NCBI GenBank assembly: GCA_026874595.1
Contig: JAPPUL010000081.1
Coordinates: forward strand, 694,501-758,500
DNA from: Sipunculus nudus
Taxonomy: Eukaryota; Annelida; Sipuncula; Golfingiida; Sipunculidae
Length of the DNA: 64,000 nucleotides
Reading direction: 5' to 3'
This document shows positions 7,992-18,300 of this stretch, one piece after another. Positions within the stretch are counted from its first letter, which is position 1; each line of letters opens with the position of its first letter. Under the pieces are notes generated by a model. That model made no database searches. It worked only from the letters and a program-made list of their open reading frames with translations, and was not told the DNA's origin. Made by a program: the position numbers and the translations under genes.

Positions 7992-9107
7992 TTGAAAACT
8001 GTAAATCTAAACCTTAAAAAACAACTTGACCTCTCTTATAAAATATTAATCAATCAAGGCGCTTTTGAAACTATTCCAGATACTATTTCTCAAAACCAAA
8101 ACCTTAAAGAAAGAAAAATCCTAATCTTAACTGACTCAAATGTTTTTCCCCTATATGGTAAGAGCTTGTTACAAAGCCTTGCAAATAAAGGGCTTTCAGC
8201 ATGGATATTCTATTTTGAGGCCGGAGAAAAGCAAAAGAATATTAATACCAAAATCAAAATAGAAAGCTTTATGTTCGAAAATAAGTTTACTCGCGATAGT
8301 TTTATAATTGCTTTGGGAGGCGGCGTTGTCGGCGACCTTGGGGGCTTTACAGCTGCTACTTTTAATCGAGGCATACCTTTTATTCAAGTTCCAACCTCTT
8401 TACTTGCTCAAATAGATAGCAGCATAGGTGGCAAAACCGGTATTGACACTAAGTATGGCAAAAACTTAATCGGAGCCTTCCATCAACCTCTTTGTGTTAT
8501 AATTGACCCTAATACTTTAGATTCTCTGCCTGATAAAGACTTTAGGGCCGGCATGGCCGAGGTCATTAAACATGCTATTATCAAAGATAAGAACCTGTTT
8601 ATGGTAATAGAAAAGAACAAAGACAAAATACTTGCAAAGAATAAAAGTATCTTGTCTTGTCTTATTGAACGCAATTGCATAATAAAGCGAGAGGTTGTAC
8701 AGCTTGATGAAAAAGAAGGTAATATTAGAAAGATATTAAACTTTGGACATACCATAGGGCACGCAATTGAAAGCATTATGGACTACGGTATGCTGCATGG
8801 AGAGTGCGTTGCAATTGGCATGATTGTGGAATCTCTTATCTCAAGTAAGATGGGTTATCTAAAAAACAAAGACTTAGAAAGAATTAAAAAGCTTCTAAAG
8901 GACTTTGGTTTACCTATATCCATACCAAATAATCTATTACCTGAGGATATTTTAAAGGCTACATTCCTTGATAAAAAGACATTTAAAAATAAAGTGCATT
9001 ACTCATTGCCAAGAAATATTGGTTCTATGGTTTGTCTTGATTCTAATCTTTTTTCTTTAAGCGTTTGTGATGATATCGTTTTACAAGCTATTAAAGAATC
9101 ATACTAA
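7992..9107 (+). CDS. aroB: 3-dehydroquinate synthase
   Basis: 371 residues, normal length. Converts DAHP to 3-dehydroquinate in the shikimate pathway, using NAD+ and a divalent metal. Diagnostic segments are FIIALGGGVVGDLGGFTAA, VPTSLLAQIDSSIGGKTGI, AGMAEVIKHAIIKD, and the metal-ligand histidines in NFGHTIGHAIE and MLHGECVAIGM. A TTG start at 7992 follows AAAGGA. The 3' end overlaps the xerD 3' end by nine bases inside a duplicated 14-bp sequence. Another shikimate gene, aroQ, lies at 36 kb in the window. Confidence 0.95.
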   Translation: MKTVNLNLKKQLDLSYKILINQGAFETIPDTISQNQNLKERKILILTDSNVFPLYGKSLLQSLANKGLSAWIFYFEAGEKQKNINTKIKIESFMFENKFTRDSFIIALGGGVVGDLGGFTAATFNRGIPFIQVPTSLLAQIDSSIGGKTGIDTKYGKNLIGAFHQPLCVIIDPNTLDSLPDKDFRAGMAEVIKHAIIKDKNLFMVIEKNKDKILAKNKSILSCLIERNCIIKREVVQLDEKEGNIRKILNFGHTIGHAIESIMDYGMLHGECVAIGMIVESLISSKMGYLKNKDLERIKKLLKDFGLPISIPNNLLPEDILKATFLDKKTFKNKVHYSLPRNIGSMVCLDSNLFSLSVCDDIVLQAIKESY

Positions 9108-9124
9108 TAAAATCATACTAATAA
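9097..9124. repeat. Two tandem copies of a 14-bp unit at the aroB/xerD convergent junction
   Basis: AATCATACTAATAA occurs twice in direct succession (9097-9110, 9111-9124). The first copy contains the stop codons of both aroB (9105-9107) and, on the other strand, xerD (9099-9101). The second copy therefore encodes the unusual hydrophobic end of XerD (KFISMILLV). Confidence 0.95.
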
Positions 9125-10088
9125 ACTTCATACTGATATTGCTTCCGAGTGGATGATACTTTGCATGTGCCTCCCGCAGATTCTTTCTATTTACATGCGT
9201 ATAGACTGTTGTAGTTGTTATGCTTTCATGCCCAAGCAGCTCCTGTATAGTCCGTAGGTCAGCTCCGGCCTCAAGAAGGTGTGTTGCAAATGAATGTCTT
9301 AGTGTGTGAGGACTTACACTCTTCTCAAGACCAAGTTCACGTGCATAAGCTTTTATTATCTTCCAAACTCCTTTTCGACTTAGTTGCCCTCCCCTTTTAG
9401 CATTCACAAATACATATGAATGTGTTTGCATTTTAAGAAACTTTGGACGTACATTTAAAAGATATTCTATAATATAATCACGTGCGCGGCTTGATATCGG
9501 GACTAACCTTTGTTTTTCACCCTTACCATCAACAAGTAACATATCCTCTTCAAAGTAAAATGAATTAACCTTACAATTTACAAGCTCGCTTATTCGAAGC
9601 CCACAGGAATACATAAGTTCAAGAATCGCCCTATCACGAATTCCTATATAGGTAGATGTCGATGGCAAGTCTATTAATTTATCAACTTCCTCTATTTTAA
9701 GGCTATATGGCATGCGAAATGGCTTGCTCTGGGCTCTAACTCCTTTAAGAGGATTGTCTTTTATAACTTCCTCAAGTATTAGAAAGCTATAAAACAAGTT
9801 TAAACTAGAGTGTATTCGAGATAATGTCCTGCCCTCAAGCCTATCCTTCCCTAATCGATATACAAAATATTTGCTTATATCGTGTGATGAGATTAGACTA
9901 AAATCTGTACCCTCTTTATCCAAAAACGAGAAGAATATCTCAAGATCGCTCCTATAAGCTTTTAACGTATTATCAGAAAGTCCCTTCTCAAGTTTTATAT
10001 ATCTTATAAAAGCTCTTAAGTTACTTGTTCTATCTTCTTTTTTAGGATCTTCTTTTATATCTTCTTTTCTATCTTCTTTATATGCCAA
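9099..10088 (-). CDS. xerD: Tyrosine recombinase, XerD type
   Basis: 329 residues. SAM-like N-terminal core-binding domain (about 22-110), then the catalytic domain with all residues visible: Arg165 in CGLRISELV, Lys189 in VDGKGEKQR, His261 and Arg264 in HTLRHSFATH, His287 in LLGHESI, and Tyr296 in TTTTVYTH. XerC/D recombinases resolve chromosome dimers at dif with FtsK. The protein is about 30 residues longer than usual. It has an N-terminal Lys/Glu/Asp tail built of KED repeats (MAYKEDRKEDIKEDPKKED) and a short hydrophobic C-terminal tail created by a duplicated 14-bp DNA unit. XerD rather than XerC is a judgement from overall sequence style. No phage or integron genes are nearby, so a housekeeping role is likely. 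Confidence 0.85.
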   Translation of the reverse strand: MAYKEDRKEDIKEDPKKEDRTSNLRAFIRYIKLEKGLSDNTLKAYRSDLEIFFSFLDKEGTDFSLISSHDISKYFVYRLGKDRLEGRTLSRIHSSLNLFYSFLILEEVIKDNPLKGVRAQSKPFRMPYSLKIEEVDKLIDLPSTSTYIGIRDRAILELMYSCGLRISELVNCKVNSFYFEEDMLLVDGKGEKQRLVPISSRARDYIIEYLLNVRPKFLKMQTHSYVFVNAKRGGQLSRKGVWKIIKAYARELGLEKSVSPHTLRHSFATHLLEAGADLRTIQELLGHESITTTTVYTHVNRKNLREAHAKYHPLGSNISMKFISMILLV

Positions 10089-10114
10089 AGCAATTTAACC
10101 TATACTTTATTGGC

Positions 10115-11332
10115 TTAAAAATCAAAGAAATGTCCCATCTTTTTTTGCTTGGTTTTAAGATAAGCTTTATTTTCTTTACTTGCCTCAACCACTATCGGCA
10201 CCCGCTTTACCACATCTAAATGATAGCCTTTTATTGCTATTATCTTTTTTGGATTGTTTGTAAGAAGTTTTATTTTTGTAAGACCAAGGTCCTTTAAAAT
10301 CTGTGCTCCAAGCCCATAATCCCTTAAGTCCTCACTAAAACCAAGTTCCCGATTAGCCTCAACCGTATCAAGACCCTTATCCTGCAAGGCGTATGCTTTT
10401 ATTTTATTATGAAGACCTATTCCACGTCCCTCCTGACGCATATAAAGACAGACCCCTGCTCCCTCAGAAGATATTATCTTCAATGCCATATCAAGCTGAG
10501 TACCACAATCACAACGTAATGAAGAAAATACATCACCTGTTATACATTCTGAGTGTACCCTAACAAGAACAGATTCACGGCTTTTTATATCACCGTATAC
10601 AAGTGCTATATGCTCTTTAGTATCTATTTCGTTTTTGTATACTATTATCTTAAACTCGCCATATACTGTAGGCAAGTTTGCCTGGCTTGCACGCTCGATA
10701 AGCTTTTCTCGCTGCCTCCTATATTCTATTATCTGGGCAATAGATACTATCTTAAGATTATGTTCCTTAGCAAACTTCTTAAGATCGCTCATTCGGGCCA
10801 TTGTCCCATCATCGTTCATAATCTCACATATAACAGAACCTGGATATAACCCTGCAAGATTACAAAGGTCTATAGAGCCTTCCGTTTGGCCTGCCCTTAC
10901 CAAAACTCCTCCTTTTTTCGCTTTAAGTGGAAATATATGTCCAGGACGTGCTAAACTACTTGGGAGTGTAGCAGGATCTATTAAGTCTTTTACTGTTTTT
11001 GCTCTGTCTTTTGCTGATATTCCTGTTGTGGTACCTTCCTTTGCATCAACTGAGATTGTAAATGCTGTACTAAAGGAGGCTGTATTTCGGCTTACCATTT
11101 GGTCAAGTTCTAAATATGTAAGTCGTTCGGGAGTTAGGGGAACGCAGATAAGTCCTCGGGCGTACTTTGCCATAAAGTTAATAACGTCCGCTGTACAATG
11201 TTCGGCTGCTATTACAAGATCTCCTTCATTTTCCCTATCCTCCTTATCTACTAATATAACCATCTTGCCTTGCTTAAAATCCTCTATAACTTCATCCAAA
11301 GGAGAAAGTCCGGCTCCAACATCAAAACTCAT
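10115..11332 (-). CDS. ribBA: Bifunctional 3,4-dihydroxy-2-butanone-4-phosphate synthase / GTP cyclohydrolase II
   Basis: 405 residues, normal for the fusion. The N-terminal half (about 1-205) is Rib[18 protein letters not shown] gives the acidic metal site, with [12 protein letters not shown] and RPGHIFPL later. The C-terminal half is Rib[21 protein letters not shown] carries the three zinc cysteines, followed by [14 protein letters not shown]. Together they feed ribulose-5-phosphate and GTP into riboflavin synthesis. The upstream 500 bp does not show the conserved FMN riboswitch motifs I looked for. The gene is minus-strand and diverges from the tRNA/secE cluster. Confidence 0.95.
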   Translation of the reverse strand: MSFDVGAGLSPLDEVIEDFKQGKMVILVDKEDRENEGDLVIAAEHCTADVINFMAKYARGLICVPLTPERLTYLELDQMVSRNTASFSTAFTISVDAKEGTTTGISAKDRAKTVKDLIDPATLPSSLARPGHIFPLKAKKGGVLVRAGQTEGSIDLCNLAGLYPGSVICEIMNDDGTMARMSDLKKFAKEHNLKIVSIAQIIEYRRQREKLIERASQANLPTVYGEFKIIVYKNEIDTKEHIALVYGDIKSRESVLVRVHSECITGDVFSSLRCDCGTQLDMALKIISSEGAGVCLYMRQEGRGIGLHNKIKAYALQDKGLDTVEANRELGFSEDLRDYGLGAQILKDLGLTKIKLLTNNPKKIIAIKGYHLDVVKRVPIVVEASKENKAYLKTKQKKMGHFFDF

Positions 11333-11838
11333 ATAACTGTCCTTAAATATACTTTACTAACTAAATATTCTTTAAAAATGATCTATATTAAATTAATTTA
11401 ATAAAATACTAAACAATTTTAAAAAAGATGGGAAATATATAAATATACGCTTTAGAATAATAACCTATTGTTTATATAGTATAAGTATAGGATTGTAAGT
11501 TGCTAATACCTGATTCAGCCCTAACAAATTAGCTTGATATTTCAAGCCCAGTGAATAAGTTCGGGTGTTTTCAAACTAAGAAGGCTTGTTATGCAAAAAA
11601 AATACTTTTTTTCAATAAAATATTTCCTATTTTATAAAGTTTTAGTTATCTTGTAGGACCTATTCAAATAATGTTATACGTTTCTTATTCATAAATGTTC
11701 AAATATGAGAGAGTCCAAAACAATAAAAGTTTTCTAAAAGGTATTTTAAAGCTTATTTAGATAGTAGTGCTTTATAGAAAGCATCTTCTTAAGATTGATA
11801 AAGGTATTAATAAAGATCATGTTGGACTTGTAATAAGT
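11333..11838. other. Intergenic region upstream of the tRNA/secE cluster, with a possible structured RNA
   Basis: 506 bp without a protein gene between divergent ribBA and tRNA-Thr. On the plus strand around 11484-11670 there is a cluster of possible pairings. GCTTG (11532-11536) pairs with CAAGC (11543-11547), but CAAGCC (11543-11548) can instead pair with GGCTTG (11583-11588). TAACAA (11522-11527) matches TTGTTA (11586-11591), and AUAGG near 11488 matches CCUAU in the 11660s. An A8-TAC-T7 stretch follows at about 11595-11613. Size and a GATATTTCA element are loosely reminiscent of 6S RNA, but I cannot assign a family. TATAGT (11475-11480) could be a -10 box. Confidence 0.25.
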
Positions 11839-11911
11839 GCCCGTGTAGCTCAGTTGGTAGAGCACTTGCATGGTAAGCAAGTTGTCACCAGTTCAAATCT
11901 GGTCATGGGCT
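11839..11911 (+). tRNA. tRNA-Thr (anticodon GGU)
   Basis: Full cloverleaf by eye. The acceptor stem GCCCGTG pairs with CATGGGC. The D-arm contains AGCTCAGTTGGTAGAGC. The anticodon stem CTTGC/GCAAG encloses the loop ATGGTAA with anticodon GGT. The T-arm is CCAGTTCAAATCTGG. CCA is not encoded. It reads ACC/ACU threonine codons and sits upstream of tRNA-Trp and secE. Confidence 0.95.
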
Positions 11912-11980
11912 TGCTGTATGTTAAATTTAAATGAGAAGGTGCTTTATATATATATATTTAGCTTTGGCTATTAAGAATAT

Positions 11981-12054
11981 AGGTCTGTAGCTCAATTTGG
12001 CAGAGCACTGGTCTCCAAAACCAGGTGTTGTGGGTTCAAGTCCCGCCAGGCCTG
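11981..12054 (+). tRNA. tRNA-Trp (anticodon CCA)
   Basis: Acceptor stem AGGTCTG pairs with CAGGCCT (one G-U pair). The anticodon stem CTGGT/ACCAG encloses CTCCAAA with anticodon CCA. The T-arm is around GGGTTCAAGTCCC. CCA is not encoded. tRNA-Trp directly before secE-nusG is a common bacterial arrangement and supports the reading. Confidence 0.95.
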
Positions 12055-12119
12055 AGCTATAACTTAGTGTTTTTTTAGTATTTTGCTGATGTTATTATAA
12101 GGTATATAGGTTATATAGA

Positions 12120-12374
12120 TTGAAGAAAAAAGAGACAGTAAGAAAAGAGGCTGGGAAAAAGAAGGGAAAGGTGGCAACGTATGTGGGGGAGTCTTTGGGT
12201 GAGCTTAAAAAGGTAAGCTGGCCAAGAAAGGAGGAGGTTGTAAATTCTACAATAGTGGTAATTACTCTAATAATAATAATATCCCTAATACTTAGCGTAT
12301 TTGACATAGGTGTTAGCAAGGCAGTAGAATATTTATTTGAGCCTGTGGCAAGTTTTATCTTGTTTTGGCTTTAG
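12120..12374 (+). CDS. secE: Preprotein translocase subunit SecE
   Basis: 84 residues from a TTG at 12120. Lys-rich N-terminus, then the amphipathic helix with ESLGELKKVSWPRKEEVVNST, which is the family signature, and a single membrane segment (TIVVITLIIIISLILSVFDI). Single-span SecE is the usual form outside enterobacteria. It clamps SecY in the translocation channel. It lies just upstream of nusG, as in most bacteria. Confidence 0.95.
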   Translation: MKKKETVRKEAGKKKGKVATYVGESLGELKKVSWPRKEEVVNSTIVVITLIIIISLILSVFDIGVSKAVEYLFEPVASFILFWL

Positions 12375-12396
12375 GTTTTGTTTTAAAAAAATAGTA

Positions 12397-12957
12397 ATGG
12401 CAAAGAATTGGTATATCTTACATGTTTACTCAGGGCATGAGAATAAGGTAAGTGAAAACATAGAGCATAATTTAAAACGTCAAGAAGTAGGGAAGTATAT
12501 AGGAGAAGTAAAAATACCTATAGAGAATACGGTAGAGCTTAGGAATGGCAAGAAGCAGCAGGTAAAGAAGAAGTTTTTCCCAGGGTATATATTAGTTGAG
12601 ATGGACCTTCCAGACTCGCAAGAGCAATGGCAAAGCGTATGTAATGCTATAGTACGTCTTCAGAGTGTAACAGGATTTGTGGGGACTATAGCCAAAGAAA
12701 AGCCTGTCCCTATCCCTAAAAAAGAAGCTCAGGAGATCTTGCAAAGAATGGGCGCAATTAAAACACCTTCAACTTACGTGCAAAAAATATCATTTCTTGA
12801 AGGGGAGCTTGTTCGCGTAAAAGATGGTCCGTTTGCAAATTTCAGCGGAGCGATAGAATATATAAATCATGAAAAGGGAAAGGTTCGGATTAAGGTTGAT
12901 ATATTTGGGCGCTCAACGCCTATTGAGCTTGATTTTTATCAAGTTGAATCATTATAG
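12397..12957 (+). CDS. nusG: Transcription termination/antitermination factor NusG
   Basis: 186 residues from the ATG at 12397 (MAKNWYILHVYSGHENKV), the canonical N-terminus. A longer in-frame reading from 12337 would overlap secE and adds residues with no family match. The NGN domain covers about 1-115 and includes KKKFFPGYILVEMDL. The KOW domain follows, with GELVRVKDGPFANFSGAIEY near residue 135. It binds RNA polymerase and couples it to ribosomes or Rho. The spacing from secE is 22 bp. Confidence 0.95.
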   Translation: MAKNWYILHVYSGHENKVSENIEHNLKRQEVGKYIGEVKIPIENTVELRNGKKQQVKKKFFPGYILVEMDLPDSQEQWQSVCNAIVRLQSVTGFVGTIAKEKPVPIPKKEAQEILQRMGAIKTPSTYVQKISFLEGELVRVKDGPFANFSGAIEYINHEKGKVRIKVDIFGRSTPIELDFYQVESL

Positions 12958-13013
12958 GAATTGTAAAGTTGATAAATTGTAAAGTTGATAAATAGGAGAG
13001 TAAATAAAAGCAG

Positions 13014-13433
13014 ATGTCAAAGAAGGTAGCGTCATTAATAAAACTTCAGTTGCCAGCTGGTAAAGCAAATCCATCCCCCCCTGTGGGACCTGCGCTTGGG
13101 CAGCATGGAGTAAATATAATGGATTTTTGCAAAGCGTTCAACGCTGCAACAAAAGACAAAGGAGAAACAATAATCCCTGTAGTGATAACAGTATACCAGG
13201 ATAGGAGTTTTGATTTTATATTAAAATCTCCCCCAGCAGCGGTCCTAATAAAAGAGGCGCTAAAGCTCCAAAAAGGTGCTCCAAATTCACTTAAGAAGGT
13301 AGGTACGATAACAGAAGAGCAGCTTGAAAGCATAGCAAAACTAAAGATGAGTGATTTAAATGCAAATTCAATTGAGTCTGCCAAAAACATAATAAAAGGC
13401 ACAGCACGTAGTATGGGCGTCTATCTTAAATAA
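13014..13433 (+). CDS. rplK: 50S ribosomal protein L11
   Basis: 139 residues, standard length. The N-terminal domain has [20 protein letters not shown] and [15 protein letters not shown], the proline-rich helix region targeted by thiopeptides. The C-terminal rRNA-binding domain ends [16 protein letters not shown]. It builds the L11/L10-L12 stalk base. AGGAG lies shortly upstream. The nusG-rplK gap contains a duplicated 16-bp sequence (AAATTGTAAAGTTGAT). Confidence 0.97.
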   Translation: MSKKVASLIKLQLPAGKANPSPPVGPALGQHGVNIMDFCKAFNAATKDKGETIIPVVITVYQDRSFDFILKSPPAAVLIKEALKLQKGAPNSLKKVGTITEEQLESIAKLKMSDLNANSIESAKNIIKGTARSMGVYLK

Positions 13434-13517
13434 AAAGCATTTGAATAATGTTATAGAGCGATAAAATAGAAATGCTAAATGTCAATCGCAATTAAAATAA
13501 AAATAGGAGATAGTGCA

Positions 13518-14216
13518 TTGAAAAGGAGCAAAAGATACGATGAGGCATCTAAGGGGGTGGATAGCAAGGCAATTGGGCTTGATGAGGCAACTCAGCTTGT
13601 AAAGGAGCTATCAAATGAGAAGAGTAAAGTAAAATTCGAGGAGAGCGTAGAGCTTGCAATAAATCTAAACTTGAAAGCAAAACACACGGTTCGAGGGACA
13701 CTAACGTTACCGCACCAATCGGCTAAAAGTCAAGAGTCTAAAATGATATTGGTATTCGCAAAGGGAGAAAAAGCCCAAGAAGCAGAGGAGGCAGGGGCAA
13801 GTTATGTAGGGGATCAGGATTTAGTTGATAAAATAAAGGGTGGCTGGGTGGAATTTGATGTTGCAATAGCGACTCCAGACATGATGAAAGAGGTAGGGAA
13901 GCTTGGTCCAATACTTGGCAGGCGCGGACTTATGCCAAATCCAAAGACAGGAACAGTAACAATGAACTTAAAGTCGGCAATACAGGAGTTCAAAGCAGGG
14001 AAAACAGAATATAAGGCAGACAAAACAGGGATAGTACATTTAAAGATAGGAACAGTCTCAATGAAAAGTGAAGAGCTTGCGGGTAATGCGAAAAGCCTTT
14101 ACAAAGAGGTTTTGAAGAAAAAGCCAACAGATTTAAAAGGTGAGTATATAAAAAGCGTAAGTCTTTCATCGACTATGGGTCCTGGTGTAAAGCTTTTGCA
14201 TGGAAGTTTAGTATAA
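13518..14216 (+). CDS. rplA: 50S ribosomal protein L1
   Basis: 232 residues from a TTG at 13518, chosen because AGGAG (13505-13509) lies eight bases upstream and the product MKRSKRYDEASKG then begins like other L1 proteins. A start at 13479 would add 13 unmatched residues. Two-domain L1 fold with the conserved KADKTGIVHLKIG and SLSSTMGPGVKL near the C-terminus, and LGRRGLMPNPKTGTVT in the middle. It binds 23S rRNA in the L1 stalk and commonly represses its own operon. Confidence 0.95.
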   Translation: MKRSKRYDEASKGVDSKAIGLDEATQLVKELSNEKSKVKFEESVELAINLNLKAKHTVRGTLTLPHQSAKSQESKMILVFAKGEKAQEAEEAGASYVGDQDLVDKIKGGWVEFDVAIATPDMMKEVGKLGPILGRRGLMPNPKTGTVTMNLKSAIQEFKAGKTEYKADKTGIVHLKIGTVSMKSEELAGNAKSLYKEVLKKKPTDLKGEYIKSVSLSSTMGPGVKLLHGSLV

Positions 14217-14266
14217 ATAGTTTATTTTAATGAATAGAAATAGATAATGTGGAGATAAAAAAGCGG

Positions 14267-14785
14267 ATGGCAACAGAAAAGAAAGTAGAAACAGTAAATA
14301 AGCTACTTGGGATATTGGATGAGTATGAAAGTTTTATAATAACAGACTATAGGGGTTTGACGGTAGAGCAACTTACTAAGCTTAGGCGCGAGTTGCTTGA
14401 GAATGGTGCTATATATCAGGTGGTAAAGAATAATTTAATTAAGATAGCAGTAGGAAACAAAAAAATAGAGGGGCTTGATGAATATTTTAGCGGGCCAACA
14501 GCAATAGCCTTTGCAAAGGATGATCCGATAAACACAAGCAAGATACTCTCACAATATGTAAAAAAGACAAACATATTGAAGCTCAAAGGAGGTTATAGTA
14601 GTGGAGAGATATTGAGTGGTGAAGATGTTATAAAACTATCAAAGTTACCAAGTCGTGAAGTGTTGATAGGAAGGTTTTTAGGGGGTTTGAAGGGGCCGTT
14701 ATATGGGCTTTCGAATGTTTTTATGTCTTTACGGCGTAATTTAGTATATGCATTAAGTGAGATCTCAAAGAGCAAAAATAAATAA
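14267..14785 (+). CDS. rplJ: 50S ribosomal protein L10
   Basis: 172 residues from the ATG at 14267 (MATEKKVETVNKLLG), with GGAG 12 bases upstream. An upstream GTG at 14249 would add six residues and overlaps the ribosome-binding site. Family segments are YESFIITDYRGLTVEQLTKL, VVKNNLIKIA, and the C-terminal helix GLSNVFMSLRRNLVYALSEI that holds L7/L12 dimers. Anchors the stalk on L11-bound rRNA. Confidence 0.95.
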   Translation: MATEKKVETVNKLLGILDEYESFIITDYRGLTVEQLTKLRRELLENGAIYQVVKNNLIKIAVGNKKIEGLDEYFSGPTAIAFAKDDPINTSKILSQYVKKTNILKLKGGYSSGEILSGEDVIKLSKLPSREVLIGRFLGGLKGPLYGLSNVFMSLRRNLVYALSEISKSKNK

Positions 14786-14849
14786 AAAAATAAAAATCTA
14801 ACAAGTTATACATAATATAAAAATGTTTAAAGTAAAGGAGAAATAAAAG

Positions 14850-15251
14850 ATGTCGACTACTACAAAACTAAAAGTAGATGATATAGTAGAAGCAGTAAAG
14901 GGAATGACAATGGTTGAGGTATCGGAGTTGGTTAAAAGGCTTGAGGAGGAATTTGGTGTAAGTGCGCAAGCGCCTGTTGCTCTACAAGCAGTAGGAGGAG
15001 TGGATACAGGGGAAGGCGAGGCTGGAGGAGCCGCAGAGCAAACTGAGTTTTCAGTAATACTAGTTAGTGCAGGGGGTAATAAGATACCAGTTATAAAGGA
15101 GGTGCGGGGGATAACCGGGCTTAGTTTGAAAGAAACAAAAGACTTGGTAGAGGCAGGTGGTAAGCCAATAAAGGAAAAAATCAGTAAAGAGGAGGCAGAA
15201 CAATTAAAAGAAAAACTTGAAGGAGTTGGTGCAACGGTAGAAATAAAATAG
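14850..15251 (+). CDS. rplL: 50S ribosomal protein L7/L12
   Basis: 133 residues, slightly longer than usual (about 120-128). N-terminal dimerisation helices ([20 protein letters not shown]), a flexible Ala/Gly/Glu-rich hinge (about 45-65) and the C-terminal domain with [20 protein letters not shown] and [20 protein letters not shown], which contact translation factors. AAAGGAG lies 8-10 bases before the start. Confidence 0.96.
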   Translation: MSTTTKLKVDDIVEAVKGMTMVEVSELVKRLEEEFGVSAQAPVALQAVGGVDTGEGEAGGAAEQTEFSVILVSAGGNKIPVIKEVRGITGLSLKETKDLVEAGGKPIKEKISKEEAEQLKEKLEGVGATVEIK

Positions 15252-15322
15252 TAAACAAATAGTAAAACAAAAGGGCGCTGTGACCCATTATAACAAAAAA
15301 TCAAAAATGCTAGGGAGTGTAC

Positions 15323-18300
15323 ATGCTTCAGATAAAAAAAAGAACGAGAAGAGAGAGTTTAACAGATGAAGTGCAGGATTACCTGGAGTTGCCAGATTTA
15401 AATGAGGTACAACTTGCATCATACAATCGTTTTTTACAAATGGACAAGAAGCCGGATGAGCGAGATGCATTTATAGGCCTTGAAGCGGTTTTCCGTAACA
15501 CATTTCCAATAGAAAGTCCCAACAAAGATATAGTGCTTGAATATCATGGATATACATTTGGTAATATCCAATATAGCGAAGAGGAAGCCAGAAGAAGGGA
15601 TGTAACCTACTCTATAGTGTTAAAAGCTACAATAAGGCTCATCTACCGAGAGACTGGAGAAGTGCGAGAGAAAGAGGTATATATGGGAGATATCCCATTG
15701 ATGACGCCACGTGGAACATTCATAATAAACGGAGCAGAGCGTGTTATAGTAAGTCAGATTCATAAGTCGCCTGGGATAGCGTTTAGCGAAGATGATGGCG
15801 TTTTCTTGGCAAAGATAATACCTGATAAAGGAGCTTGGCTTGAATTTGAACTTGACACAAAAAAAGATATTCTGAATATAAAAATAGATCGCAAGAAAGG
15901 TGTCCTAGTAACAACTTTTTTGCGAGCGATAGGATGTGAGGCAACTAAAGATATTATAAAAGAGTTTTATACTATAAAAGAAATAGACTTGTCTAAAAGC
16001 AAAGATAGAAAGTTTGTAGAAAGCTCAACGTTGCCAATAAGGATAGCTGAGGATATTGTAGAGCCTCAAACTAATGAAGTAATATTTCATGCCCCTTCAG
16101 AGTTAATCTTGCAAGATACAGAAAAAATACTAAGTTTTGGAATAAACAAGATAAAGATAATTGATCCTGAAGAGCTTGTACAAAATCCAATAATCCTAAA
16201 ATGTTTGGATATTGATGATGTTACAACAAATAAAGAAGCAATAGCTAAATTGTACAATTTTATAAGGCCTGGGGAACCAATAACGCTTGAAAATGCAACT
16301 AAAGAGTTTAATGCGTTATTTTTTGACCCTAAAAGATACAATTTAGGCATAGTTGGACGCTATAAGTTTAACCAAAAGTTGTATACAGAATCTGAGCCTG
16401 GCCCAGACTCGCCAACTCCTACTAAGGACGATATTATACTTGCCATAAAATATTTAATAAAGATTTACAATGGAACAGAATATACAGACGATATAGATCA
16501 TCTAGGGAATAGGCGAATAAGATGCGTAGACGAACTTTTAGTTAACCAGCTAAAGATAGGTTTTGCGCGTATGGAGCGTACAATAAAAGAGAGGATAAGT
16601 ACAGAGGATTTTGAGGAGATAACGCCGCAAAAGCTCCTAAGTATAAAGCCGATATCCGCAGTAATAAAGGAATTTTTTGGGTCTAGTCAGTTGTCCCAGT
16701 TTATGGATCAGACAAATCCTCTTGCAGAATTAACTCATAAAAGACGAATTAATGCACTTGGTCCTGGAGGTTTGTCTCGAGAGCGTGCTGGTTTTGAGGT
16801 GCGTGACGTACATTATACGCATTATGGTAAAATATGTCCGATAGAGACTCCGGAAGGGCCAAATATAGGCTTAATTCTTTCATTATGTAACTTTGCAAGG
16901 ATAAATGATTATGGTTTTTTAATAACACCTTATGTCAAGGTGGAAAATGGCAAAATAACAAAAGAAGTGTCCTACCTGACCGCAACTGAAGAAGATAGAT
17001 ATTACATAGCGCCAGCAAATCTGCCAAGAGATAGCAAAGGCAACATAAAAGGCGAGCTAGTAGATGCAAGATACCGCGGAGAATATCCGTTGGTGCACCC
17101 AAGCCAAATAAAATATATAGACGTATCGCCCAAACAGATAATAAGCGTATCAACAGCCTTAATACCCTTTTTACAACATGATGATGCAAACCGAGCCCTG
17201 ATGGGAGCAAATATGCAAAGGCAAGCGGTTCCCTTGTTAAATGTAGAGGCACCGGTGGTTGGGACTGGGATGGAGAGCAAGGCGGCATATGATTCGGGGA
17301 CATGCTTAATTAGCAAGCGTAGTGGTACTGTAATAAAAGTGTCTGCAGAGGAAGTGCATATCAAGGTAGATGATGATGCAGAAAATCCGGTAGATATATA
17401 TAATCTAATAAAGTATCGTCGTACAAATCAAAATACATGTTTTAACCAAAGGCCTCAAGTTGTAAAGGGAGAAGAGGTTGAGATTGGGCAGTTAATAGCG
17501 GATGGGCCTGCAATAGACAATGGGGAGTTGTCCTTGGGACGTAATGTACTGGTTGCATTTATGAGTTGGAAGGGTCAAAATTTTGAAGATGCGATAATAA
17601 TAAGCAACCGTATGGTAAAAGATGATGTATTTACCTCTATCCATATAGAAGAATTTGAGATAGAAGCACGCGAGACAAAGCTTGGGCGAGAAAAGCTAAC
17701 AAAAGACATACCAAATCTAGGCGAAGATAGCTTTACACATTTAGATGAGGATGGAATTGTACGAGTTGGGACATGGGTCCAAAGTGGAGATATATTAGTC
17801 GGCAAGGTGACTCCCAAAGGAGAGACAGAATCAACACCTGAATATAAGTTGCTGCATTCGATATTTGGAGAGAAGGCACGTGAGGTAAAAGATACATCGC
17901 TACGTGTGCCTCATGGTAATTCAGGAGTAGTCATAGGTATCTCAATATTTAAAAGGGAGAATGAAGATGAATTGCCACCTGGAGTAGAAGAGCTTGTAAA
18001 GGTACATATAGCAAAAAAGCGTAAGATATCCGAGGGGGATAAGATGGCAGGGCGTCATGGTAATAAGGGAGTTATCTCAAAGATAGTGCCTGAGGAAGAC
18101 ATGCCATATTTGCCTGACGGGACACCTGTTGACATAATATTAAATCCGCTTGGAGTGCCATCTAGGATGAACTTAGGACAAATACTTGAATCTGAGCTTG
18201 GCTGGGCGGCAAAGGAGCTTGGAATAAACTTTGCAGTACCGGTATTTGCGGATATAAAACTTGAACAGATAGAGTCAAAGTTAAAGGAAGCGAAGTTGCC

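Noticed and set aside
9099-10088. Phage or integron integrase
   Set aside because: No phage genes, att-like duplications or cassette array nearby. Size and domains fit housekeeping Xer.
10635-11336. 233-codon plus-strand frame opposite ribBA
   Set aside because: It is a complementary-strand shadow of a well-conserved gene, with no plausible family features. The same applies to long frames opposite rpoB, rpoC, hppA and GLUG gene 2.
11340-11838. Replication origin at the left skew switch
   Set aside because: No DnaA-box cluster, dnaA or dnaN is seen; the neighbours are ribBA and tRNA genes.
12337-12396. Longer NusG start overlapping secE
   Set aside because: The added 20 residues have no family match, and the ATG at 12397 gives the canonical N-terminus.
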